DNA from: Sinorhizobium meliloti 4H41
GTDB lineage: Bacteria > Pseudomonadota > Alphaproteobacteria > Rhizobiales > Rhizobiaceae
DNA: 64,000 nucleotides
Direction: 5' to 3'
Assembly: GCF_000375585.1 (NCBI RefSeq)
Contig: NZ_AQWP01000001.1
Coordinates: forward strand, 1,237,479 to 1,301,478
The position numbers and the translations under genes are program-made. The notes under the pieces were generated by a model. The model did no database searches, had not been told where the DNA came from, and worked only from the letters and a program-made list of their open reading frames with translations. Positions 39,945 to 49,138 of the stretch are shown one piece after another. Each line of letters starts with the position of its first letter. The first letter of the stretch is position 1.

Positions 39945-40275
39945 CGTTGGAGTGTTCCGGAATGGCGTTCGTCAGAACGCAGGAAAACGTTCCGTTCTTC
40001 GTGAGAAGAGCGGGGTTTACGTTTCCGGCCCATGCGCGCTTTTCAGTGGAAGCGGGCAGGGCCCTTAGGGGACTCAGACTGATGGAACATAAAGACTCCT
40101 GTCGGATATCGCGCTTTCTAGGAGATCGCCGCGCAATCGTCAAGGTTGCAATGACCGGCTGCGAGAGCGGGCATTGTCCAGTGCCCCATGTGCGGCCGCG
40201 CCTTACAAGCTTGCACCGTGGGATCAATTGCTCTACCGAGAAACCACGAATTCAGGCTTCAAAGAAGAGCATGAC
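39945..40275. other. Gap between yjhX and gatB
   Basis: This 331-base stretch has no supported gene. It contains the divergent promoters of yjhX and gatB. A frame on the minus strand at 39883-40227 and plus frames here are not supported by ribosome sites or conserved residues. A small palindrome GCGTTCGTCAGAACGC is at 39964-39979, possibly an operator. Confidence 0.45.
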
Positions 40276-41778
40276 ATGAGCATCGTCGACGTCCGCACTC
40301 CTGATCCGAAACGCTTCATTCCAGGCGCCACCGGCGACTGGGAGGTCATCATCGGCATGGAAGTCCATGCGCAGGTGCTGAGCAATTCGAAGCTGTTCTC
40401 CAGTGCGTCGACCGAGTTCGGGTCGGAGCCGAACGCCAATGTGTCGCTGGTCGATGCCGCAATGCCCGGCATGCTTCCGGTCATCAACGAGGAATGCGTC
40501 AAGCAGGCCGTGCGCACCGGCCTCGGCTTGAAGGCAAAGATCAACAATCGCTCGATCTTCGACCGGAAGAACTATTTCTATCCGGACCTGCCGCAGGGCT
40601 ATCAGATCTCGCAATACAAGGATCCGATCGTCGGCGAGGGCAAAATCATCATTTCCGTCGGTCCGGATCGCCAGGGGCAGTTCGAAGACGTCGAGATCGG
40701 CATCGAGCGCCTGCATCTGGAGCAGGATGCCGGCAAGTCGATGCACGACCAGCATCCCGCCATGTCCTATGTCGACCTCAACCGGTCGGGCGTCGCGCTG
40801 ATGGAGATCGTCTCGAAGCCGGACCTGCGTTCGTCGGACGAGGCGAAAGCCTATCTCACCAAGCTCCGCTCGATCCTGCGTTATCTCGGCACGTGCGACG
40901 GCAATATGGACGAGGGCTCGATGCGCGCGGACGTCAACGTCTCGGTTCGCCGCCCGGGCGAAGCTTTCGGCACGCGCTGCGAAATCAAGAACGTCAACTC
41001 GATCCGCTTCGTCGGCCAGTCGATCGAATACGAGGCCCGTCGCCAGATCGCCATCCTCGAGGACGGCGGCGCGATCGACCAGGAGACCCGTCTCTTCGAT
41101 GCCAACAAGGGCGAGACCCGCTCGATGCGTTCGAAAGAAGAGGCGCACGACTACCGCTACTTCCCCGATCCGGATCTCCTGCCGCTCGAGTTCGACGATG
41201 CCTTCGTGGAAGCGCTCAAGGCCGATCTTCCCGAATTGCCGGACGACAAGAAGGAACGCTTCGTTCGCGATCTCGGTCTGTCCGTTTACGATGCGTCCGT
41301 TCTCGTCTCGGAAAAGGCGATTGCCGATTACTTCGAAGCCGTGGCCGAAGGCCGTGACGGCAAGGCGGCGGCGAACTGGGTGATCAACGATCTTCTCGGC
41401 GCGCTGAACAAGGCCGGAAAGACCATCGAGGAAACGCCGGTCTCGCCGGCGCAGCTCGGCGGTATCATCGATCTCATCAAGGACGGCACCATTTCCGGCA
41501 AGCTCGCAAAGGATCTCTTCGAAATCCTCTGGAGCGAGGGAGGCGATCCGGCCGAGATCGTCGAGAGCCGCGGTATGAAGCAGGTAACCGACACCGGTGC
41601 GATCGAGAAGGCGGTCGACGAGATCATCGCCGCCAATCCCGACCAGGTTGAAAAAGCCAAGGCGAAGCCGTCGCTGGCCGGCTGGTTCGTCGGGCAGGTG
41701 ATGAAGGCGACCGGCGGCAAGGCCAATCCGCAGGCGGTGCAGGCCCTCGTAAAATCCAAGCTCGGCATCGAGGAGTGA
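40276..41778 (+). CDS. gatB: Asp/Glu-tRNA amidotransferase subunit B
   Basis: GatB is the kinase and tRNA-binding subunit of GatCAB. The 500-residue protein has [21 protein letters not shown] at the start, followed by the GatB/E catalytic cradle with [22 protein letters not shown] and DLNRSG, then the C-terminal tail domain ending in [11 protein letters not shown] frame is open from 40174, but the ATG at 40276 begins the conserved part; the earlier residues are not conserved. The GNAT gene follows after 2 bases. Confidence 0.96.
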   Translation: MSIVDVRTPDPKRFIPGATGDWEVIIGMEVHAQVLSNSKLFSSASTEFGSEPNANVSLVDAAMPGMLPVINEECVKQAVRTGLGLKAKINNRSIFDRKNYFYPDLPQGYQISQYKDPIVGEGKIIISVGPDRQGQFEDVEIGIERLHLEQDAGKSMHDQHPAMSYVDLNRSGVALMEIVSKPDLRSSDEAKAYLTKLRSILRYLGTCDGNMDEGSMRADVNVSVRRPGEAFGTRCEIKNVNSIRFVGQSIEYEARRQIAILEDGGAIDQETRLFDANKGETRSMRSKEEAHDYRYFPDPDLLPLEFDDAFVEALKADLPELPDDKKERFVRDLGLSVYDASVLVSEKAIADYFEAVAEGRDGKAAANWVINDLLGALNKAGKTIEETPVSPAQLGGIIDLIKDGTISGKLAKDLFEILWSEGGDPAEIVESRGMKQVTDTGAIEKAVDEIIAANPDQVEKAKAKPSLAGWFVGQVMKATGGKANPQAVQALVKSKLGIEE

Positions 41779-41780
41779 CG

Positions 41781-42278
41781 ATGTTCTTCGTCCGTACCGC
41801 GAGCGAGCGCGACCTCGAAAAGGTTCGCGCTCTGCTTGCCGAGACGTGGCACGCGACCTACGATACGTTCTACGGTGTCGAAAAGGTCAATGAACTGACG
41901 GCGAGGTGGCATTCCGTCGAGGCCCTTCGCGCGCGGTTGCAGCGCAAGCACTCCGAGTTTGTCGTCGCCGACAACGGCAGCGAGCTTGCCGGGATGGGCT
42001 ATGCCGCCATGTCCGAGTCGCTGGAAAAGACAGCCGTGTTGCACCAGCTCTATGTGCTGCCGAAGTATCAACGCCATGGCGTCGGTCGCGACATGTTCGC
42101 GGAGCTCGAGACCTGCTTCCCGGATGCGGAACGCATGCGGGTGGAGGTGGAGCCGCAGAACCTGCACGCGCTCGCCTTTTATCGCGCGCATGGATTTGTG
42201 GAAGTCGCAAAAACATCCAGTTGCGGCGACGAGCAGTCCGGCATACCGGCGCTCATCCTCGAAAAGCGTCTATCCTGA
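41781..42278 (+). CDS. GNAT family acetyltransferase
   Basis: This 165-residue protein has the GNAT core with the acetyl-CoA loop LYVLPKYQRHGVGRDMF (about residues 90-106), then VEVEPQNLHALAFYRAHGF. It is of the RimI/YafP-like type, with an unknown acceptor. It starts with MFFVRTASE at an ATG two bases after the gatB stop, with AGGAG inside the gatB end as the ribosome site. Because the E. coli antitoxin YjhQ is also a GNAT, pairing with YjhX on the other side of gatB is possible but only speculative. Confidence 0.85.
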   Translation: MFFVRTASERDLEKVRALLAETWHATYDTFYGVEKVNELTARWHSVEALRARLQRKHSEFVVADNGSELAGMGYAAMSESLEKTAVLHQLYVLPKYQRHGVGRDMFAELETCFPDAERMRVEVEPQNLHALAFYRAHGFVEVAKTSSCGDEQSGIPALILEKRLS

Positions 42279-42444
42279 CCTTTGACGCCGCTCGCATCGA
42301 TGCGACACAGCCGCCTCGGCCTCGAGATGCAGGTGAATTGCCCCGCAGCCAAGAGCGGAATCACTGGACAAGCCGGAAGCGGCGCGGCATAAGCGGGGGC
42401 GAGATTTTGACATCCGGCTGGCTCCCATCGGCCGGTAAAGGACG

Positions 42445-42846
42445 ATGCCTATGAAGCTCCTGCTGCAGATTTTCACCTGGTGGAACGGACAGACGATCGG
42501 TACCCGGTTTCACACCTGGCGCCATGGCCAGCGCGTCGGGGAAGACGAGTTCGGCAACGTCTACTATCAGGGCGGCACGGACTCCGAGGGCCGGACGCGG
42601 CGTTGGGTGATCTACAACGGCCCTGCCGAGGCGTCTGCGATCCCGCCGGGCTGGCATGGTTGGATGCATCACCGCACCGACGTCTCCCCCGCCGACGAGA
42701 AATATGTCGTCCGCGAGTGGCAGAAGCCCCACCGCGCCAACCCGACCGGCACGCCCGGTGCCTACCGGCCGAAGGGGTCGATTGCCGGCGCCGGCAAGCG
42801 CCCGCGTGTGACCGGCGACTACGACGCCTGGACGCCGCGCTCCTGA
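42445..42846 (+). CDS. NADH:ubiquinone oxidoreductase subunit NDUFA12-type
   Basis: This accessory complex I subunit belongs to the B17.2/NDUFA12 family, present in alphaproteobacteria and mitochondria. The 133-residue protein has GTRFHTWRHGQRVGEDEFGNVYYQ and RRWVIYNGPAEASAIPPGWHGWMHH, the typical family blocks. MPMKLL and MKLL (two codons later) are both possible starts. It is encoded far from the nuo genes, the end of which lies at the left edge of this window. The DUF2155 gene follows, in the conserved order NDUFA12, DUF2155, aat, accC, accB, aroQ. Confidence 0.92.
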   Translation: MPMKLLLQIFTWWNGQTIGTRFHTWRHGQRVGEDEFGNVYYQGGTDSEGRTRRWVIYNGPAEASAIPPGWHGWMHHRTDVSPADEKYVVREWQKPHRANPTGTPGAYRPKGSIAGAGKRPRVTGDYDAWTPRS

Positions 42847-42965
42847 GCCTGGGCTCTTCGGGTATCATCCCGCGACATGCGGGACGATCACGGCGCAGCC
42901 ACATTTCGGGTTTAGCGCCTGAAGTCCATCCGGGACTAACAGCAATGTGCGGGGGATTGGCGGTA

Positions 42966-43418
42966 ATGGCGGGTTTCTGTCTGCGGGATTTGATTGGCCG
43001 GGGAGGGCGGTTTGCTGCCATTGCCCTTCTCCTTGCCGCTCCGGTGACGTCTGCCGTCGAAACCGCGCAGGCGGCGCGCCTTTCCAACGCCGTCGCGGTC
43101 TTCTCCGGCATCGACAAGATTACCGGCCGCATCACCAGTTTTGACGTCTATATCGGCGAAACGGTGCAATTCGGTGCGCTGCAGGTAACGCCGCGCGTTT
43201 GCCACAGCCGCGACGAAACGGAAGCGCCGAAGACGACCACTTTTGTGGAGGTGGACGAAATCACGCTCGACCGGAAGATCCGCCGCATCTTCACCGGCTG
43301 GATGTTTGCCGACAGCCCGGGGCTCAATGCGGTCGAGCACCCCGTCTATGACGTTTGGCTGCAGTCCTGCAAGACCTCGTCGGACGTCCCCCCGCCGGAC
43401 ACGGCGGCAAAGCAATAG
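42966..43418 (+). CDS. DUF2155 exported protein
   Basis: The protein has 150 residues from the ATG at 42966; an ATG at 42945 would add seven residues. A signal peptide reaches ALLLAAPVTSAV, and the mature domain carries GIDKITGRITSFDVYIGETVQFGAL, VCHSRDETEAPKTTTFVEVDE and RIFTGWMFADSPGLNAVEHPVYDVW. That is DUF2155, whose function is unknown but which is a steady neighbour of NDUFA12 and aat in alphaproteobacteria. Two conserved cysteines may be linked. Confidence 0.87.
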   Translation: MAGFCLRDLIGRGGRFAAIALLLAAPVTSAVETAQAARLSNAVAVFSGIDKITGRITSFDVYIGETVQFGALQVTPRVCHSRDETEAPKTTTFVEVDEITLDRKIRRIFTGWMFADSPGLNAVEHPVYDVWLQSCKTSSDVPPPDTAAKQ

Positions 43419-43515
43419 AGCACTTGGCAAGGCGCCTCCTGCGATCCTTCTCTCTTTGCCTGCCACTCACCGGAGCGACGCAAAGCGTAAGCCTTTCCTT
43501 GAGAAGGCATGATCC

Positions 43516-44130
43516 TCAGAATTCGAGATTTGGCGAAGCTATGGCTTTCGCGAGCAGAACTTCGTACTGAGCCTTGGGCACGTCGACTGCGCCGAAGGAC
43601 TTCAGGTGTTCGGTCGTGAATTGCGTGTCGAGGAGCCGAAATCCCTTGGACCTCAATCGCTCGACCAGATGGACGAGGCAGATCTTCGATGCGTCGGTGC
43701 GCCGCGAGAACATGCTCTCGCCGAAAAAGGCTGCGCCGAGTGAAACGCCGTAGAGCCCGCCGACGAGTACGTCTCCCTCCCATGCCTCGACGCTGTGCGC
43801 ATGGCCCATTTGGTGCAGGGCCGCATAGAGGGAGCGGATCGTGTCGTTGATCCAGGTCGTCGGCCTGTCCCGTGCGGGCTGAGCGCACCCCTCCATGACT
43901 TCAGCGAAGGCCGTATCGAAGCGAATGTCGAAGGGACGTCTGCGGATCGCCTTGGCGAGGCTGCGCGAGACGTGAAACCGGTCCAGCGGGATGATGCCGC
44001 GGATCTCGGGCTCGACCCAGAAAAGTTCAGGATCGTCGGCCGAGTCGGCCATGGGGAAGAGGCCGATCGAGTAGGCGCGCAACAACATGTCCGGCGTGAT
44101 ATCCGGTTGTTTGCTGCGCGTCTCCTTCAA
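43516..44130 (-). CDS. aat: Leucyl/phenylalanyl-tRNA-protein transferase
   Basis: Aat moves Leu or Phe from tRNA to the N-terminus of proteins with basic ends, which marks them for ClpAP via ClpS. The 204-residue protein starts with [20 protein letters not shown] and contains [20 protein letters not shown], then [29 protein letters not shown] near the end of the core. It lies 9 bases after accC and is likely the last gene of the accBC unit. Confidence 0.94.
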   Translation of the reverse strand: MKETRSKQPDITPDMLLRAYSIGLFPMADSADDPELFWVEPEIRGIIPLDRFHVSRSLAKAIRRRPFDIRFDTAFAEVMEGCAQPARDRPTTWINDTIRSLYAALHQMGHAHSVEAWEGDVLVGGLYGVSLGAAFFGESMFSRRTDASKICLVHLVERLRSKGFRLLDTQFTTEHLKSFGAVDVPKAQYEVLLAKAIASPNLEF

Positions 44131-44139
44131 TGTCGTATC

Positions 44140-45483
44140 CTATGCGGATGTTGTGGCCAGATGGTGCTCCAGCCAATGGATATCATAATCGCCGTTTGCG
44201 ATATCCTGATTGTTGATCAGGTCCTGAAAAAGGGGAAGAGTCGTCTTGATGCCGTCGATGACAAATTCGTCGAGTACGCGGCGCAGCCGCATCATGCATT
44301 CGACGCGCGTCCGGCCGTGGACGATCAGCTTACCGATCAGGCTGTCATAGTAGGGGGGGATGCGGTAACCCTGATAGGCGCCGCTGTCGACGCGCACACC
44401 GAGGCCACCCGGGGCGTGGAAATGCGTGATCGTGCCCGGAGAAGGGACGAAGGTGCGCGGATCTTCGGCATTGATGCGGCATTCGATGGCGTGACCGGAG
44501 AAGACGATATCTTCCTGCTTGGCAGAGAGGCCGGCTCCGGACGCCACGCGAATCTGCTCGTGCACGAGGTCGATCCCGGTGATCGCTTCGGTAATCGGGT
44601 GTTCGACCTGCAGGCGCGTGTTCATCTCGATGAAGTAGAACTCGCCGTTCTCGTAGAGGAACTCGATCGTGCCGGCGCCGCGATATTTCAACTTCTTCAT
44701 CGCGTCGGCGCAGATTTGACCGATCTTCATGCGCTGTTCGACGTTCAGGGCCGGGGAGTTGGCTTCTTCCCAGACCTTCTGATGGCGGCGCTGCAGCGAG
44801 CAGTCGCGTTCGCCGAGATGGATCGCATTGCCTTCGCCATCCCCGACGACCTGGATTTCGATATGGCGCGGCTTGCCGAGAAACTTCTCCATGTAGACCG
44901 CGTCGTTGCCGAATGCGGCCGCCGCTTCGGAACGTGCCGTCGCAACCGCGTTTTCGAGTTCCTCCTCGGTGCGGGCGACCTTCATGCCGCGGCCACCGCC
45001 ACCCGCCGTCGCCTTGATCAGCACGGGGAATCCGATCTGGCGGGCGATCTCCAGTGCGTTCTCCGGCTTCACTTCGCCATCGGAGCCCGGAACCACCGGA
45101 ATGCCGAGTTCTTCCGCCGTCTTCTTGGCGGTGATCTTGTCGCCCATGAGGCGGATGTGCTCGGCAGTCGGTCCGATGAATGTGATGCCGTGCGCATCGA
45201 GGATATCGGCGAACTTGGCGTTCTCCGAGAGGAAGCCGTAACCCGGATGCACCGCATCCGCACCGGTGATCTCACAGGCGGCAACGATCTGATGGATGTT
45301 CAGATAGCTCTCGCGCGAAGGCGGCGGGCCGATGCAGACGCTCTCGTCAGCGAGCCGGACATGCATGGCGTCGCTGTCCGCCGTCGAGTGCACGGCCACG
45401 GTCGCGATGCCGAGCTCCTTGCAGGCACGCAGGACGCGCAGAGCAATTTCGCCGCGATTGGCAATGAGGATTTTCGAGATCAT
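44140..45483 (-). CDS. accC: Biotin carboxylase subunit of acetyl-CoA carboxylase
   Basis: AccC carboxylates the biotin of AccB using ATP and bicarbonate, the first half-reaction of fatty acid synthesis. The 447-residue protein has the ATP-grasp fold with [11 protein letters not shown] at the start, [10 protein letters not shown], the glycine loop [13 protein letters not shown], and [10 protein letters not shown] with the metal and biotin residues. The ATG at 45483 is used; a GTG two codons earlier (45489) would add two residues. accB lies 12 bases upstream. Confidence 0.96.
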   Translation of the reverse strand: MISKILIANRGEIALRVLRACKELGIATVAVHSTADSDAMHVRLADESVCIGPPPSRESYLNIHQIVAACEITGADAVHPGYGFLSENAKFADILDAHGITFIGPTAEHIRLMGDKITAKKTAEELGIPVVPGSDGEVKPENALEIARQIGFPVLIKATAGGGGRGMKVARTEEELENAVATARSEAAAAFGNDAVYMEKFLGKPRHIEIQVVGDGEGNAIHLGERDCSLQRRHQKVWEEANSPALNVEQRMKIGQICADAMKKLKYRGAGTIEFLYENGEFYFIEMNTRLQVEHPITEAITGIDLVHEQIRVASGAGLSAKQEDIVFSGHAIECRINAEDPRTFVPSPGTITHFHAPGGLGVRVDSGAYQGYRIPPYYDSLIGKLIVHGRTRVECMMRLRRVLDEFVIDGIKTTLPLFQDLINNQDIANGDYDIHWLEHHLATTSA

Positions 45484-45495
45484 CGCCACCGTGCC

Positions 45496-45972
45496 CTATT
45501 CGATCACGATCAGGGGTTCGCCATATTCGACCGGGGCGGCGTCCTGCACGAGAATTTCCGTCACCTTGCCGGAGCGGGGGGCCGGAATCTGGTTCATCGT
45601 CTTCATTGCCTCGATGATCAGGATGGTCTGACCTTCCTTCACCACCGCACCGACTTCGATGAAGGGGCGGGAGCCCGGAGCCGGGGCGAGATAGGCGGTG
45701 CCGACCATGGGGGCCGTCACTGCGTTCTTGGCATTGTGACCGCCTTCGGCGGCACCCTGGGGCGCACCAGCCGGCTGACCAGCGGCGATGGCGGGCGGCA
45801 CCTGGTAGGCGGGCATCGCCGGCATGGACATGGCAACAGGCGTGCCGTTCCGCGAAACGCGGATGCGCAGATCGTCCTGCTCCACTTCGATCTCGGTGAG
45901 GTCGGTATCGTTAAGGATATTGGCGAGATCACGGATCAGCGCCTGATCGATACCCGGTTTCTTTTCAGCCAT
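45496..45972 (-). CDS. accB: Biotin carboxyl carrier protein
   Basis: The 158-residue carrier has a helical N-terminal part, a Pro/Ala-rich linker (about 45-75), and the biotinyl domain. The biotinylated lysine is K124 in the motif EAMKTMN. It is the substrate of BirA, encoded at 636-1403 in this window, and the partner of AccC just after it. The order accB-accC, without accA or accD, is usual. Confidence 0.96.
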   Translation of the reverse strand: MAEKKPGIDQALIRDLANILNDTDLTEIEVEQDDLRIRVSRNGTPVAMSMPAMPAYQVPPAIAAGQPAGAPQGAAEGGHNAKNAVTAPMVGTAYLAPAPGSRPFIEVGAVVKEGQTILIIEAMKTMNQIPAPRSGKVTEILVQDAAPVEYGEPLIVIE

Positions 45973-45995
45973 GGGATATGAGCCTCGTGTTCTTC

Positions 45996-46442
45996 TTATT
46001 TGGATTTTTCCGTCAGGTTCTTTAGCGCATGCAGCGCCAGAATGTAACTCTGTGCGCCGAAACCGCAGATAACGCCTTTGACGGCTGGCGCGATCATCGA
46101 CTTGTGCCGGAATTCTTCGCGCGCATGAATATTGGAAAGATGCAGCTCCACCACGGGGACGGTGATCGCCCGAATGGCATCGTGCATGGCGATGGAGGTG
46201 TGTCCGTAGGCGGCGGGATTGATGGCGATGCCGACTGCCTTTTCGCCAGCCTCGTGTAACCAGTCGACCAACGTGCCTTCATGGTTCGACTGCCGGAAGT
46301 CGACGTCGAAGCCGAGGTGTCTGGCCTCCTCCTTGCACATCGCTTCGATGTCGGCAAGCGTCTTGCCGCCATAGATACCCGGTTCGCGTTTGCCGAGCGC
46401 GTTCAGGTTTGGGCCGTTCAGCACAAAGATAGTCGAAGGCAT
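45996..46442 (-). CDS. aroQ: 3-dehydroquinate dehydratase type II
   Basis: This dodecameric shikimate-pathway enzyme removes water from 3-dehydroquinate. The 148-residue protein starts with IFVLNGPNLNALGKREPGIYG, which carries the catalytic loop arginine and tyrosine. It continues with FRQSNHEGTLVDWLH, NPAAYGHTSIAMHDA and VELHLSNIHAREEFRHKS, where the catalytic histidine lies. It lies 23 bases before accB, and is the first of aroQ-accB-accC-aat. Confidence 0.96.
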   Translation of the reverse strand: MPSTIFVLNGPNLNALGKREPGIYGGKTLADIEAMCKEEARHLGFDVDFRQSNHEGTLVDWLHEAGEKAVGIAINPAAYGHTSIAMHDAIRAITVPVVELHLSNIHAREEFRHKSMIAPAVKGVICGFGAQSYILALHALKNLTEKSK

Positions 46443-46497
46443 AAGGGAATCCGGTCCGGTGATGGAGGGTTACCTATAGACTGATGGTTCCCCGAGG

Positions 46498-46525
46498 AAA
46501 AGCCCCCTGGGTACCAGCGGGCTTT
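46498..46525 (-). terminator. Terminator-like hairpin after the dsbA-like gene
   Basis: AAAGCCC at 46498-46504 and GGGCTTT at 46519-46525 are exact complements. On the minus strand the stem is followed by TTCC, about 45 bases after the dsbA-like stop. Confidence 0.5.
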
Positions 46526-46571
46526 GTCCACAAGTCGTGCTGTTCCTATAGGGGCGGTGGCCGGCCGGCCG

Positions 46572-47339
46572 TCAGCAGACGGTCTTGCCGCACGCACGCA
46601 TGTTGGCGACTTTCTGTTCGATCTCTGGCGCCCCGACAGCGCCGAAGACCGCCTCGTTGCCGACGACGTAGGATGGCGTTCCCGTGATGCCGAGCTCGTT
46701 GGCGAGCGTATAGGCTTCGCGCATCGAGGCATCATACGGCCCGTCATCCATCTTTTCGCGCAACTGCGCTTCCGTCACGCCGAGCTTGGCCGCAACGGCG
46801 ATCGCGGTTTCCTCCGTCGCGCGCTCCTCTCCCCCGAGCAGGGCGCGATGGAAATCGCCGTATTTCTCTGGTGCGACCACGCGGAAGGCGGCGCTGACCT
46901 TGTGGGCCGCGAGCGAGTCCGGTCCGAGAATTGGGAGCTCCTTGAGAACGAAGCGGACATTCTTGTCCTTGGCGAGGATGTCGTCCATGTCGGACAGAGC
47001 CCGTTTGCAATAGCCGCAGTTGTAATCGAAGAACTCGACGATCGTCACATCGCCTTCCGGATTGCCGAGGGCAATGTCGTAGGCAGAGTTGAAGATCGCC
47101 TTCTTGTTGTCGGCGATTGCCGCCTGGGCGGTTTCCTGCTGCTTGGCCCGCTGCTTGGAGGTGAGGGCTTCCTGCACTTCCAGCATGATCTCCGGATTGG
47201 CGAGCAGGTACTCCTTGATGAAGGCGCCGAATTCCTCCTTCTGCTTGGCATCGAGCGCAGCCGCGGGACCGGGCAGGGCGACGCCGGCAGCAAGCGCGAT
47301 CAGGGATGCTGCGGCAATCATCTTCATCTTGAGCGTCAT
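46572..47339 (-). CDS. DsbA-family periplasmic thiol-disulfide protein
   Basis: The 255-residue protein has a signal peptide ending near GPAAALD (residue 30), then a helical N-terminal segment (residues 32-80) and a thioredoxin fold. The active site is CGYC at about residues 108-111 in FDYNCGYCKRAL, and the cis-proline loop is GTPSYVV. The helical lead and CGYC fit the DsbA/DsbG-like family often called Com1 or ScsC-like, which may isomerise or oxidise. The frame is open far upstream to 48194, but MTLKMKMIAA at 47339 gives a normal signal peptide. Confidence 0.88.
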   Translation of the reverse strand: MTLKMKMIAAASLIALAAGVALPGPAAALDAKQKEEFGAFIKEYLLANPEIMLEVQEALTSKQRAKQQETAQAAIADNKKAIFNSAYDIALGNPEGDVTIVEFFDYNCGYCKRALSDMDDILAKDKNVRFVLKELPILGPDSLAAHKVSAAFRVVAPEKYGDFHRALLGGEERATEETAIAVAAKLGVTEAQLREKMDDGPYDASMREAYTLANELGITGTPSYVVGNEAVFGAVGAPEIEQKVANMRACGKTVC

Positions 47340-47576
47340 TCTTTCCTCGTGGTCTGCTGTTCTATGTCGGTCGTAGGCTCCGCACGCTTGCGTCAATGCG
47401 CCAGTTTGAAGACGACGGCAAGTCCCGGCTTGCGCCGACTGGTTGAAGCATAGGGCGTGGCGGGGGGAAACGAAACGGCAAAATCGGCCGAATTGCGGCG
47501 TTCGCGGACTTGTGAAGCCGCGAGCGATGGGGCAAAGGGCATTGAGAAACTTGCGAGGACCGTACTTTTGGCACAG

Positions 47577-48725
47577 ATGTCGAAACGCAGCGCAGTCGAG
47601 CCGTTCCACGCCATGGATGTGCTGGCCGAGGCCACGCGGCGGCGCGATTCCGGTCACCCGGTCATATCCATGGCGGTCGGTCAGCCCGCGCATCCGGCGC
47701 CGAAAGCGGCACTCGATGCAGCAAGGCGTGCGCTCGATCACGGTCGGCTCGGCTATACGGACGCTCTTGGCACACTCTCCCTGAAGAGGGCGATTGCCGC
47801 TCACTATCACAACCGACACGGCATCACGCTCGATCCGCAGCGGATTGCGGTGACGACCGGATCGTCGGCCGGGTTCAATCTCGCCTTTCTCGCCCTGTTC
47901 GATCCGGGCGATCGCGTGGCCATCGCCCGCCCGGGCTATCCCGCCTATCGCAACATCATGGCCGCGCTCGGGCTCGAAGTGGTCGAGATCGAAGCCAATG
48001 CCGATGCCGGCTTCACTTTGACCCCGGACAGCCTCGAGCGCGCCGCGGCACGTGGCGGAAAACCGTTGAAGGGCGTGCTTCTCGCAAGTCCGGCGAACCC
48101 GACGGGAACGGTGACCGGAAAGGCGCAGCTGAAGGCGCTCGCCGACTATTGCCGGGACCACTCGATCGCCTTCATCTCCGATGAGATCTATCACGGCCTT
48201 ACTTTCGCCGGTGAGGAGACGACGGCGCTTGAAGTCGCCGACGACGCCGTCGTGATCAACTCCTTCTCCAAATACTACTGTATGACCGGTTGGCGCATCG
48301 GCTGGATGGTTCTGCCCGAGGCGCGGGTGCGTGCCTTCGAGCGCATCGCGCAGAGCCTCTATATTTCGCCGCCGGAGCTGTCACAGATTGCCGCGGAGGC
48401 GGCTCTCGGCGCGCATGAGGAGCTCGACGGCTACAAGCGTGCCTATGCCGCGAACCGGGCACTGCTGCTCGAACGGCTGCCGCAGATCGGCTTTTCGATC
48501 GCCTCGCCGATGGACGGCGCATTTTACGCCTATGCGGATGTCAGCCGCTTCACCAATGACAGCATGGCCTTCGCCCGTCGGATGCTGGCCGAGATCGACG
48601 TCGCGGCAACGCCCGGCTTCGACTTCGATCCCGTCGAAGGGCATCGCACCATGCGCTTTTCCTATGCGGGCGCGGCTACCGAGATGGAGGAGGCGATGAA
48701 CCGCATCGCGCGCTGGTTGGCCTAA
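47577..48725 (+). CDS. PLP-dependent class I/II aminotransferase
   Basis: This 382-residue enzyme has the aspartate-aminotransferase fold. Visible are ISMAVGQPAHPAP, GYTDALGTLSLKRAIAAHY, SPANPTGTV, ISDEIYHGLTF and the PLP-binding lysine at about 232 in NSFSKYYCMTGWRIGW, followed by MRFSYAGA with the substrate arginine. The substrate is not clear; it resembles aspartate or valine-pyruvate-type enzymes. The frame is open from 47457, but MSKRSAVEPFHAMDVL at 47577 is the natural start. Confidence 0.88.
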   Translation: MSKRSAVEPFHAMDVLAEATRRRDSGHPVISMAVGQPAHPAPKAALDAARRALDHGRLGYTDALGTLSLKRAIAAHYHNRHGITLDPQRIAVTTGSSAGFNLAFLALFDPGDRVAIARPGYPAYRNIMAALGLEVVEIEANADAGFTLTPDSLERAAARGGKPLKGVLLASPANPTGTVTGKAQLKALADYCRDHSIAFISDEIYHGLTFAGEETTALEVADDAVVINSFSKYYCMTGWRIGWMVLPEARVRAFERIAQSLYISPPELSQIAAEAALGAHEELDGYKRAYAANRALLLERLPQIGFSIASPMDGAFYAYADVSRFTNDSMAFARRMLAEIDVAATPGFDFDPVEGHRTMRFSYAGAATEMEEAMNRIARWLA

Positions 48726-48759
48726 GGCCTGTTGAGATTCGGGCCGCCCGCGCCGGGTT

Positions 48760-48975
48760 TTACCAGTTGCCGGGGTCTGCGGTGTGATCGACACTGGCAA
48801 ACTCATCTGCCTCTTTCCGGTCCAGTGTCAGGTTGGTTGCGATCTTCGTTTCATCCGTGACCGAATAATGCAAAGGGGCCGGCCCGTTGGTCAGTTGCTG
48901 ATACATGAGCAAGGCAGCCTCCTCGGCAGTGTCGGCTTCGAACTCTTCCGTAACGATGACTGTGAACTTGTGCAT
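48760..48975 (-). CDS. Small cytoplasmic protein, function unknown
   Basis: The 71-residue protein starts with MHKFTVIVTEEFEADTAEEAALLMYQQL and ends with DHTADPGNW. The beta-strand and amphipathic helix at the start suggest a compact alpha-beta fold. I do not recognise the family, but the codon pattern and the acidic composition look like a real gene, and a GAGGACGAG-type ribosome site precedes the ATG. It stands between the aminotransferase (convergent) and rne. Confidence 0.6.
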   Translation of the reverse strand: MHKFTVIVTEEFEADTAEEAALLMYQQLTNGPAPLHYSVTDETKIATNLTLDRKEADEFASVDHTADPGNW

Positions 48976-49100
48976 GGCCTCGTCCTCCCTCTGGAAAGTA
49001 TAGAGCGGGATAAGGAAAACTATGTGCGGCTTTCCGTCCGGAAAGGGCGGAGTTTTTCAAAGGGGAAGCTCACACCTGAGCCGCCACCCATCCCAGCCAT

Positions 49101-49125
49101 GAAAAAGCCCGGATCGCTCCGGGCT
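49101..49125 (-). terminator. Terminator of rne
   Basis: On the minus strand AGCCCGGA pairs with TCCGGGCT around GCGA and is followed by TTTTTC. It lies 14 bases after the rne stop codon. Confidence 0.88.
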
Positions 49126-49138
49126 ATTTCTTTGCTTC

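Noticed and set aside
43795..45981. 728-aa open frame on the plus strand
   Set aside because: It is antisense to aat, accC and accB, which have full family motifs. Such long frames arise from high GC at third codon positions.
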